A DNA stretch of 64,000 bases from Prinia subflava (Eukaryota; Chordata; Aves; Passeriformes; Cisticolidae). Made by a program: the position numbers and the translations under genes. Location of the stretch: contig NC_086283.1 in assembly GCF_021018805.1 (NCBI RefSeq), positions 17,388,162-17,452,161 on the forward strand, written 5' to 3'. A model generated the notes under the pieces. It was given only the letters and a program-made list of their open reading frames with translations. It had not been told where the DNA came from and ran no database searches. Below, piece by piece: positions 1 to 9,190 of this stretch; the first letter of the stretch is position 1; every line of letters starts with the position of its first letter.

Positions 1-71
1 TGTAACCAGGGCCATCTTCCACTGGTCCAGGCTTACACAAACCTGAGTGTGATTTCCCCCTGCTCCCACAG

Positions 72-195
72 GTTCTGCTGGTGAACAGCGAAGGCTTAGG
101 CTTCTGTGGTGCATCCATCATCAACGAGAAGTGGGTGGTGACAGCAGCACACTGCCTGAAGCCGGGCTACACCCACAACCTCACTGCTGTGGCAG
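72..195 (+). CDS. F9: Coagulation factor IX, penultimate coding exon (catalytic His exon)
   Basis: Factor IX is the secreted vitamin-K-dependent serine protease zymogen that, with factor VIIIa, activates factor X. This 124-nt exon follows a cccacag acceptor and ends G|gtgagc (phase 1). It encodes the start of the chymotrypsin fold, including the cysteine pair around FCGASI and VVTAAHC, which carries the catalytic His. The residues resemble human factor IX (NEKW-VTAAHC) more than factor X or VII. Near the end it reads HNLTAV, an N-glycosylation sequon, and it is about three codons longer than the human exon as I recall it. Exons for signal peptide, Gla, EGF and activation peptide lie off the left edge, so the gene is partial only because of the window. 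Confidence 0.93.
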
Positions 196-302
196 GTGAG
201 CGTCCGGGCAGGAGGGGAGGGACACTGCACAGGGCTTGCACGGGCTGGACAAGGCACGGCTCAGGACACTGTGACCGCGGCGATGGGCAGCAGCGGGACA
301 AG

Positions 303-478
303 AGCTGCTGTGGGGCTGGACACGAGCTAGTGTAAGCCCTGACTTGAGCTGCTGTGGGGCCTGAGATGAGCTGCTGTGGGGCCTGACACAAGCTAGTGCA
401 GGACCTGACTCAAGCTGTTGTGGGGCCAGACATGAGCTGCTGTGGGGCTGGAGATGAGCTGCTGCGGGGCATGGAGGC
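303..478 (+). repeat. 22-bp minisatellite, about 8 units
   Basis: Units of exactly 22 bp start with agct at 303, 325, 347 and so on to 457. The common form is agctgctgtggggcctgaga plus two bases. Units two and five share an agctagtg variant, suggesting a higher-order two- or three-unit duplication. Confidence 0.85.
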
Positions 479-740
479 CCCAGCTGAAGTTGCAACATTT
501 CATCCACCTGGTCCCTGCAGGTGCCACCACCTCTGGCAGGAGCAGTGAGCTGGGTTTGCCTTGGTCCCAAAGCCACAGAGCAGTGTAAACACAGATCAAT
601 CTGGCCTTGGGTGAGCTCACCTGAGCCAGGGGCTCATCCAGGCAGTCTTTACAGCTAGATGGAGGAAGCATTCCCTTCCTCTATGCTTCTTTGCTTCTCC
701 ACTTCCATCCCTGAATCACATTTTCAGGTCCCCAGCAATT

Positions 741-800
741 GCAAGCATTTCTAACGTAAGAAAAGCAATAGCAAGCATCTCTAACGTAAGAAAAGCCACC
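741..800 (+). repeat. 30-bp tandem duplication
   Basis: gcaagcatttctaacgtaag at 741 is repeated with one change at 771. The two 30-bp copies are nearly identical, so the event is recent. Confidence 0.85.
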
Positions 801-879
801 TGAAAGTCTCCCCACGTTTGTCTTGCGTTTACACTGTAGAAACACGCTGGCAGGGAGCTGACATTCCCTCTCTGCCCAG

Positions 880-1110
880 AAGAAGCCCTCTCCGAGCCCG
901 CCGGACCCGCTCACCTCTGGCTGGCTCCGCGTCGCTCCGCGCCGGCACCGCAGCAGCGCAGGCACGGCCGGGGCCCGAGTGCCGCAGATGCCGCTCAGAG
1001 GCGTCTGCCTCTGAGCGTCCTGGAGAGCTCGGCTGAGCCTGCAGGAGCCCCGCAGCTGGGGCCAAACGCACCCCTCGCCCCGGGGACCCTGGGAGAGCGG
1101 TCGGGAAAAG
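880..1110. promoter_or_regulatory. CpG-rich patch in the F9 intron
   Basis: CpG density is far above the surrounding intron (for example the run from 885 to 1035). There is no clear exon, and the short ORFs on both strands have no recognisable domain. It could be an intragenic CpG island or a GC-rich relic, and a promoter role is only inference. Confidence 0.35.
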
Positions 1111-1769
1111 CCATCCAGCTCAGCCTTCAGCGCAGGCGGGCGGCCCCAGCTGCTGCCCCTTCACCGCGCTGGGAGCACGGAACATTCGCCCATCCCTCTC
1201 TCTACCTGTTACACAAGGCGGGGGAAGGTAGCAGGCTGCTTTCACTTCGATCACAGCGACTGCGAGCAGGGGAAGCTCGGGTGGGCACAGGGGCTCGGGG
1301 CACCTGTGAGCATCAGGCATGGCATTGGTGCCCTCCTGCCCCCATCCTGGTCCATGGCTCTGGGGGTTCAGAAAGGGGAAGGTTAGGTTTCTTTCCAGTA
1401 ACACTTTATTTCTTTTAAACCGAAACATTTCATCAGTGAGTTCTGCCCCCTTTGCTGCAAGGGCGACATCCTCTTCCATCTCTCTGGGGGTGCTATGTCC
1501 CCAAAACAGCCATGTTGCTGCTGACTCTGGTAAAAACATCTGCATCTTTGCTGCCTGATTGGGCTATGTGTGCCCGGTGTCACACCTGGGTTGTGCCGGG
1601 GGCCGGAGACGTGAGGGAACCTGCAGCTGCCTTTGACAAGGAGCCAGCAGCCTGGCCAGGAGCAACCTGAGGGCTCAGCCCCTGCACTGGAATCACACCA
1701 AGATGGTGCCACCAGGGCACGGTCCCTGGTCTTGGAGGGATGCAGCCCCAGTCACGTTTGTCTCTGCAG

Positions 1770-2317
1770 GTGAACACGATGTCAGGAGCGATGACCACAC
1801 GGAGCAGCAGCGTAAGGTGGTGAGACTGCTCCCCCACCCCACGTACAACGCCTCCATCAACGAGTACCACAACGACATCGCCCTCCTGGAGCTGGACCAG
1901 CCCCTCACCTTCAACAGCTACGTCACCCCCATCTGCCTGGGCAGCCGCGAGTTCACCAACGCTCTGCTGAAGCAGGGCATCGGCACGGTCAGCGGCTGGG
2001 GCAGGCAGCTCTTCCGCGGCCGCAAGGCCACCACCCTCCAGGTCCTCAAGGTGCCCTTTGTTGACCGGCCCACCTGCCTCAAGAGCACCTCCACCACCAT
2101 CCTGCAGAACATGTTCTGTGCAGGCTTCCCGTCTGGGGGCAGGGACACCTGCGAGGGGGACAGCGGGGGGCCTCACACCACGGAGATTGAGGGCACCTGG
2201 TTCCTCACGGGGATCACCAGCTGGGGAGAGGAATGTGCCCTGCCGGGCAAATACGGCATCTACACCAGGGTCTCGAAGTACGTGAAGTGGATAAAGCAGA
2301 CCACAAGGCTCCCCTGA
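1770..2317 (+). CDS. F9: Coagulation factor IX, last coding exon (Asp and Ser of the triad, C-terminus)
   Basis: The exon begins after tctctgcag in phase 1, joining the G of the previous exon. It reads to TGA at 2315-2317. It carries the catalytic Asp (NDIALLELD), the S1-pocket Asp (GGRDTC), the catalytic Ser (EGDSGGP), and the family end ITSWGEEC...[16 protein letters not shown]. The protein stops soon after the last helix, as in factor IX; factor X has a longer tail. A sequon at YNASIN is predicted. MCF2 downstream on the opposite strand supports F9 against the paralogous F7/F10 locus, which sits next to MCF2L. The exon is intact, with no frameshift. Confidence 0.95.
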
Positions 2318-2450
2318 CCCCAGGGATCACTGTGCCCTGCTAGGGAGGCTGCACCGCGCTGGAGGATGGACTGGGGGAGTTGGAGAGGGGCCACAGCAGC
2401 CTCTGTGGCTTTGAGAGACCATTGCATTTCAATAAACATTTCTAAATGTT
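2318..2450 (+). other. F9: F9 3' UTR and polyadenylation signal
   Basis: An AATAAA lies at 2431-2436, about 115 nt after the stop, followed by a T/GT-rich stretch (tgttgtactttttg) typical of a downstream element. A second AATAAA is at 2512-2517. The exact cleavage site cannot be read from sequence. The 3' UTR is much shorter than the roughly 1.4 kb I recall for the human gene. Confidence 0.75.
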
Positions 2451-2897
2451 GTACTTTTTGCTCTTGGAAGGCAAAAATTGAGAGAATGCAATGAAAATGT
2501 GGTAATAAGGAAATAAAAAGCTCTTTTCATGACCCATGGCTGCATTTCTGAATGCACTGGCGCTGCTGTGGTGGTGTTAGTCCCCAAATCCCAAATGTAG
2601 AGGTTGGTGGATCAGCAGAGGAATGGCTCACATGTGTCACAGGCCAGTGTGGCACCAGCATTGCCCACAGCTGGCACAGAGTGGGCAAGGGAAGTCCAGC
2701 AGGCACTGGTGCCTCAGCAGCATCCCATGAGCAGGAGCCCATAGGAGAGCTGAACTTGCACAGCAGTGCACACACATAGTGCTCTCAAACATGTGTTTTT
2801 ACATCAGTCAGGCTCAGGTACATCATGGGCAGCAGCCATGGTCCTCAGCCCAGAGGTGGCTCCTGGCAGCATTGCTAAGTGCTGGAAGGAAAAGGAG

Positions 2898-3111
2898 GCT
2901 GGGGGACACACTGAGCTGTGCTGGGATGGAAGCAGGGAAGGCTGGGGGACACACTGAGCTGTGCTGGGATGGAAGCAGGGAAGGCTGGGGGACACACTGA
3001 GCTGTGCTGGGATGGATGCAGGGGAGGCTGGGGACACCCTGACCCTCCTGGGATGGATGCAGGGGAGGCTGGGGACACCCTGACCCTCCTGGGATGGATG
3101 CAAAAGAGGCT
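2898..3111 (+). repeat. 43/41-bp minisatellite, five units
   Basis: Units beginning gctgggg start at 2898, 2941, 2984, 3027 and 3068. The first three are 43 bp with an acactgagctgtgctgggat core. The last two are 41 bp with accctgaccctcctgggatg. The two unit types sit as blocks, indicating separate local expansions. The array lies in the gap between the convergent F9 and MCF2 genes. Confidence 0.88.
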
Positions 3112-3369
3112 GGAGCCAGGTGTCAGAGGAGCCATGCAGGGTGTCAGCAGCTGCTTGTTCAGCCTTCAGTGGGAGTGCTAAGGTGCCTCTCCCACTTTCA
3201 CTGCCACTGCGTCCAGGAAGAAACTAGTTGGATCATCTGCCACTGTTTACCTTAAAATCAAAATGCATGCAAGGAGGTTTTCAGTTGTTCCAAGGAAATG
3301 AAATAAAACCAACACTGTGAGCACTTTTTTTTTTCTCTAGAATTATAGCAGATAAATCCTTGAAAAGAA

Positions 3370-6300
3370 TTGCATATTCTTATATGGATTTATTTAACAA
3401 GTTTTTAATCTTTAAATATAGATTTAACACATTTTTACAGGTACATATACAATGTAGTTCATTTAAACTTGCAGTCAGAGAAAATTCTCTACTGTAATTT
3501 ATACATCTACATGAAGAGCCTAGTTCAACAGCATACTCAGGGGAACATACCATGTTGTGTGCAAAGTTTCAAATGCTAAAAACCTCAGACTGTACATTCA
3601 GATCTGCAGAACTTATCAATCTTGTAAATTAATAAAAGCTTAGATTTAAAACTATGGAAGACAAAAAAGATTAAAATCATTTAATATGCAATGTGTGCTA
3701 TGTTTCAGACAAATATTTACAGTTGTACCTCAAAATGTGTATTGTTACCACAAGAATTGTTACCGCTATAAACATCCCCAACTTATGACACTCCTACTTT
3801 CCCACCTAATTAGTGCATTGTGATTGATTTGGAAGTAGATGAGAAGAACCTTCAGTGGTTTAACACCTCTGCACTGATTGCCAGTGGCTACAGGACAGTG
3901 GGATAGTGCTGGGTCTGTGGTGCTGCTCAGTCCAGACTCAGCTGGTCCCGGCTCTGAGGGTGCACAAGGGTCACCCCCAATCCTGGAGACCCAGAGGGAA
4001 GAAACTGTGGGGTGGGGAACCCCCGGGCAACCACAGCCAGTGAGCAGCTCAACAATTCCTCCACACAAAAATGGTCACAAAACAAACCCAGTATGTTTTA
4101 ACTTAACTTGGGAGTGTGTCTAAGGACCAGTTCACAAATAGAAGTCAGATCACAAAGGTCCCCCTCTAGCCCATGGTATAAACATTTCATTTGGCTGGGG
4201 CAGAGCAAATTCACTACTGCATGCACACTATTAACCCTGCTCTCCACACACTCAGGTGCTCTTTGCACACATCTACTTAAAAGTTCAAACCACCTGTACC
4301 TACCTATGTTCTACAAAAGCAAAACTAGACAAAGGAACACAAAATTAAATCATGAGTCTTCAACATTCTCTTTCCTTTCTCAAAAATTCAATAGATACGT
4401 TATTGTTAAAGATGCTGGAAAAGTCTTATCACAAGAATATCCTTAGTGCAAACATGGACATTTAGCTTGGATTTATGGCACGTGTTCCAAAGTACATACA
4501 TTAATGTAAACTTCAACACTTGCTAGATACAGGTTTCAGCCCTGGGACGCTTTGGGACCCTAAGTGATTAGTGACAACCCTGAGTTGTCAGTTTGACCTG
4601 ATCCAGACCTCACTGAAATCAAGGAGGGTGACTGCAATGGGCTGGAGTCAGACCCTAAGTGCAAAAAGAGGATCTTTAGTGTTATTGTATCCCCATATGT
4701 GAGTCAGTCAGATGATGCTCTTACAGAACATTACATTCACATAGCTGAAGCAGATATTTAAGAATAATCCACCCATAAAATCAATTAAGCAGGACATACA
4801 GCTTCTTCTTTTTTTTTTTTTTTTCTTTTTTGGTTTACCAAAACTCAACTCTTGTTTGCAACTTCAACAGTTGTCAGCTAATAAGTAGGCAAAACCTACT
4901 TCAACCTGTAGAGGAAATTTCAAGCATCTAAACAAAGTGTCAGGAAACTGTAGTGTACTTTTCTGATGAGACATGATGTATGTCATGGAAAAACAGCAGG
5001 AAAAATTAATAAAATACTATAATTTCCACAGGCGAAAGAAAACAAGAATGGCTTCCTTTATGAGCATGAGAAGCTGCTTAGGACCCCGGTCCCACTCAGT
5101 GCAGATGGAGCTGTGGAGGTCTGTGAATGTGATGAATAGTACAGGACAACTCCAACTACTGTGCTATTTCTCTGTAACACTTAGTTGAAAGCTTCCAAAG
5201 AGCATCGAAAATAGGATGCTGCTAGTTCACCCTTAATTCAAGGGGAACTAAACTTTCTCGTGTTACACAGGGCAGCATCTATAAAGTAATGGAGAATGAT
5301 GTTAATATTAAAGCATCTTATTCCAAGAAATACATTGTTCCCTGTAATCATGTAACATTTATATAACAGAAAAAAAATAAATGCACTCCTGCATTTCTCC
5401 CTAAAAGCTGGACTCCCACGGGCTTCAGTGAGAGCCTTGACTAAGGCAGGACCACAGGGTTTGACTCATTTCCATCATCTATCACTTCATTATCACAGCA
5501 AGGCCAGCTGATATCTTCTCTAGGCTCTTTATTTTGTCAGGCTGGAAATGGTTTTCTGGCGTTACTAAATAGCGGTTCTGTGAAGCTGGCTGGCACTGCA
5601 GGTCGTAGGAGGAGACCCTGCTTTACGTTTCAAAGGCCAAAAAGAAATCAGCATTGCCTCTAAGGGACCCTGTATGGACACAAAAGCCTGTGGCTGCAAT
5701 CATTAAAGTGCGTGAGGGACAGTGCAAACAGCTGTGCTGCAGCTGCAAACTGCGAGTGGCATTGGAACCAGAACGTGGACAAAGCTTGCACATTTCAGCC
5801 AACATGCTTACAGCAGCCTGCAAAAGCTCAAGCCACAGACAATAAATACCCTGATCAGGCAGATGGGAGCCACAAAATGGGACAATCCCCAGGGCCCTGT
5901 CCAGAGGGGGCACAGGACATGCAAGCTGGGTTCTTCAGGCACTGCCAGTGGGGGAAAACTTTTGGTCAGCTTTATGGCGTGGAGAGCAGGCACAGGGGAT
6001 CCCCCTAAGGCTTGGAAGAGAGAATTTGGCAAGTGGGATGTTAAATAAACTAGGAGAGGGTCTGGCATGTAGAACAGGAGCCTGTGCCCACCTTACATCA
6101 CCAGAATGGCTTGGGTAGGAAGAGACTTCAACAATATTGTGCTTCCAACCCTTGCCATGGGTGCTGCAGTGCAGCTGAGAGGTGAGATGCCCTTCTCTTC
6201 ACTGACACAGACCTGCCAGTGCTGCAAAGTGTCCCCTGGCACACTGGCCACCAAGGAACATTGCAGAAATGTTTTGTCTCCTGCTCCAGTGCAGAAGAGT

Positions 6301-9081
6301 TGGGATTGTAATGCTGGAGCCCCAGTCTTCCCTGCAGCAAAGAGATAATCTTGCATCTCTATGTTAGTTCATGGAAAAGCCAAGTTACTTAACCAGGCAA
6401 TGCCTGACCACTTGCAAGGCAGCTGAAACTACCAACGCATGGGTGAGCCTCAGCAGTAGTTACATTCTGAGTATTGCTCTTTCTGAGCACAGTTCTCTCC
6501 AAATATTTTTCATTTTGAGCTCTGCATGTTACCACCTGCAATACAAAACTGTTCCTTCATCATGACATTAAAAAAATTCACCATGCATTTGCACAGCAGA
6601 GAGAAAAAATCTGTTTGGAAGAAAGCAGCAAGGACTAATCTCAGAACTTTCAGCTAGAGGCACAGCAGAAGGAAAACTCATTTTTTAAATTATCTCCAAG
6701 TCAGCCACCTTCCTCCCAGAGAACCTCATGGCTTATATCGAGGCCAAGATTTACAAGAGGACTGTGGATTTGCAAAGCTGGAATGGCCGGGGAGTGAACC
6801 ATTTACCAAATACCCCTCTGCTAACTTAAAATGAATAGCAAAAAGTTCCCTGTAACTTCATTATGATTTGTATTGGCTCAACACTGGAATAATTAGCAGG
6901 AGGGGAGAGGAACAGCTTGTAGGCATGCAGGTATCAGCCATCCTGTGGTGGGCCACAGTATAAATCTAAGAAGAAATGTGAAAGTAAGGGAACCATTTAT
7001 TCTATTCAGCTAAAGGCTTTGCCCTGAAAGAAATCTCAAGCCCTAGATTTGTATGAATTCTACTATGAAATTCTGCGACTGGACATGGAGTTTTAATTAG
7101 GGGAACCTGGAGCTGAGCAATAAGGCAGGCACTGCCCCCACAAAATGCCAGAACTGCCTCTCCTCCAGCACTGAAGTGACTCCAACACTCTCTAAGCTCT
7201 TGGGGACCCACCAACATGTTAGTCAAGTTTACACAGCTGACATGCAAACCAGCATTTCAGCACAAGCAGCTCATAATCCGTGAGGGTTCTGATCCTCCCT
7301 CCTGCCCCTACTTCGCTCCACGATCTTGGCTGCCTAATTGTGCTCTGCTATACTGGAGCAAGAGCTCCATCTTCTGAAGAAGCAGGAAAGAGCCTAGTCC
7401 AGACCATTCCCAAGGAATCAGTGGTACAGTGTCACCTGCAGGGTGAAGTGACCAGCCCCCCCAGAGTAAAGGGAATTGCTGAATGCAGAAGTACTGTATG
7501 AAAATCAGTTTTCAGAGTGCAAGATGCTTATGGCTGGAAGGACACATTGCTAAAGAGCTGTAGGAATAGCTCTAGGAAATAGCAAGAGAACATCCTACAT
7601 CATCCCCAATATTTCCTGGAGCGCGTGTAAGATTAGAATCATGCCTCAGGACAGCAGGCACGATCAGAAACAGCAAAAGAGAACAGTCACCTTTGCAGGG
7701 AAAACAGAGCCTCAGTGTTCTCAGACCTTGGGACACAGCTCTGGAGTACCTGGGCAGTGGTGTGGGACTCACAGGACGCATTTTTTCTGTGGTTTCACCC
7801 CATGCAATTCCCCCTTAATTTGTATTCAGCAACTTTATAAACCAGTCTAGAGCTGTCAGTCTCTAGGATTTTGGGGATATGACCACTGACAAAGCAAAAC
7901 TGGGTTCAAAGTTTCCCAGCATCCTTTTTTTGAGATGCATTCACAGCTGGAAAACCCTTTTGCATAGGACCTGGTGATATGGGGAGAGAAGATCAAGGGA
8001 GCCATAACTGCATCTTGAAAACAGGATGTCAGTAAACTCTGAACAGTAGTTAGCAATCTACTCCTTACAGAAAATCAGCAAACCTTCAACCTGTGAGATT
8101 TGACTGCCTTGCAACAAAGGGGATTAAAAATACCCTCCTATATAGGAAGGATTTCACTGAAATATATCAAAAAAACCTCAAAAGCTGACTGGAATTTTAA
8201 GCCCGTCAGATGGCTTCCTTCACATTCATAAAAATAATAGATTCTGACAGAAAGAAGTATTTAAAGAGAAATCACCTTGCAAAATTTGCTTCATACAGTC
8301 ATAACTATTATTTTTTATTTAATGGACTAAGTCTATGTGGGCTTCCTGAGCTGTTCCATCTCTAACCCTGGTCTCCCATTTGCAGAGGACAATATGGTGA
8401 TGAGGCAACACACAGAGCGGTGACGCTGTGGACATGGCAAGGGCAACAGGCTGCTCTTAAGGCATTTTCTTGTGTCATCTCTTATGCTTCCCCATCTGTT
8501 TCTATATACAGTTACAGCTAGAAAATGAGAAATATGGGTTTGGAGACTCTAAGCCATTGGCTGAAAGCTGGTAACCTGTTTATTATAAACTTTATCTAAG
8601 GATGGATTAACCAGCAGGCAGCAGTGAGGGCAGGATTGAGGCAGCAGGGAGGAAGTATTGCCTTTAGAGTGCTGGGGTCAGGCCACGATGTCTTTTGCAG
8701 CAGGAGGAGATTTTGCTTAGGTACCTCCTGTTCACACGGGGTTTGAGCTACAGCAGGAGGCAAAACAGTCACGGGGATCCCTGGTCAGACTCCGTCTCTT
8801 CTCCCCGGTCTTCTACCCAGTGCTCTTGCAATGAAATCTATGTTTTTAAATGCTTGGTTTTAATTTACTAGTGCCTAAAGTCTCAGAAATGTCTTAACGT
8901 GTTATTAAACAAATAGAAAGAAAAAGCTCGATTTACTACTTTTGCAGGCTTTTTGGAATAGCTGCTTGCTTTTCTATTTTTCCAGCAGAGGCATATGCAG
9001 CCAGATTTAGTACATCAAGTGTAATGCAAATGGCTTAAAAGACCTGATTTGAGATAGAAAATATTTCTGCTAGGCGTGCTA
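3370..9081 (-). other. MCF2: Candidate MCF2 3' UTR and flank; poly(A) signals
   Basis: After the MCF2 stop at 9082-9084 no further coding exon is recognisable. Minus-strand AATAAA (TTTATT on the plus strand) occurs at 8579-8584, 8314-8319 and, after a long AT-rich stretch, at 3389-3394. Which one ends the transcript cannot be decided from sequence; the UTR may be 0.5 kb or over 5 kb. A worn CR1 fragment at about 6098-6170 and a T-rich run near 4806-4830 are the only repeats I recognise here. Confidence 0.35.
6098..6170 (-). mobile_element. CR1 LINE 3'-end fragment
   Basis: The plus strand reads agaatggcttgggtaggaag and continues towards ccaacccttgccatggg. This is the antisense of the CR1 3' terminus. 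It is short and diverged, with no coding capacity. Confidence 0.55.
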
Positions 9082-9190
9082 TCAAATACCTGCAACTTTG
9101 GCATTCCGAAATCTGCAGTCACCGACTACTATCTGCAGACTGTGGACAGGAATCCAGCCTTCTTTTCTTCTGTTTAGGTTTTTCACCAAC
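9082..9190 (-). CDS. MCF2: MCF2 coding exon 29, second half of SH3 and stop
   Basis: Acceptor ctgttgttcgaag, phase 2 in, completing the Trp codon. LVKNLNRRKEGWIPVHSLQI carries the SH3 GW-P...L motif that MCF2L shows as TGKEGWVPASSL. It then reads VVGDCRFRNAKVAGI and TGA at 9082-9084. A potential donor GCAG|gtattt overlaps the last codons, so an extra downstream exon cannot be fully excluded. Confidence 0.88.

Larger units (their letters stand above)
196..1769 (+). other. F9: F9 intron between the His exon and the Asp/Ser exon
   Basis: The intron begins gtgagc and ends tctctgcag. It contains a 22-bp minisatellite (303-478), a 30-bp tandem duplication (741-800) and a CpG-rich patch (about 880-1110), each listed separately. 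I see no additional exon. Confidence 0.85.

Noticed and set aside
72..2317. Factor X or factor VII instead of factor IX
   Set aside because: The protease lacks the longer factor X tail, the residues around the active site and C-terminus fit factor IX, and the neighbour is MCF2 rather than MCF2L.
5041..5180. Possible extra terminal MCF2 exon on the minus strand
   Set aside because: A weak acceptor-like ttacag precedes an open stretch, but joining it in phase from exon 29 gives a stop after two codons and the residues match no SH3 or Dbl tail.
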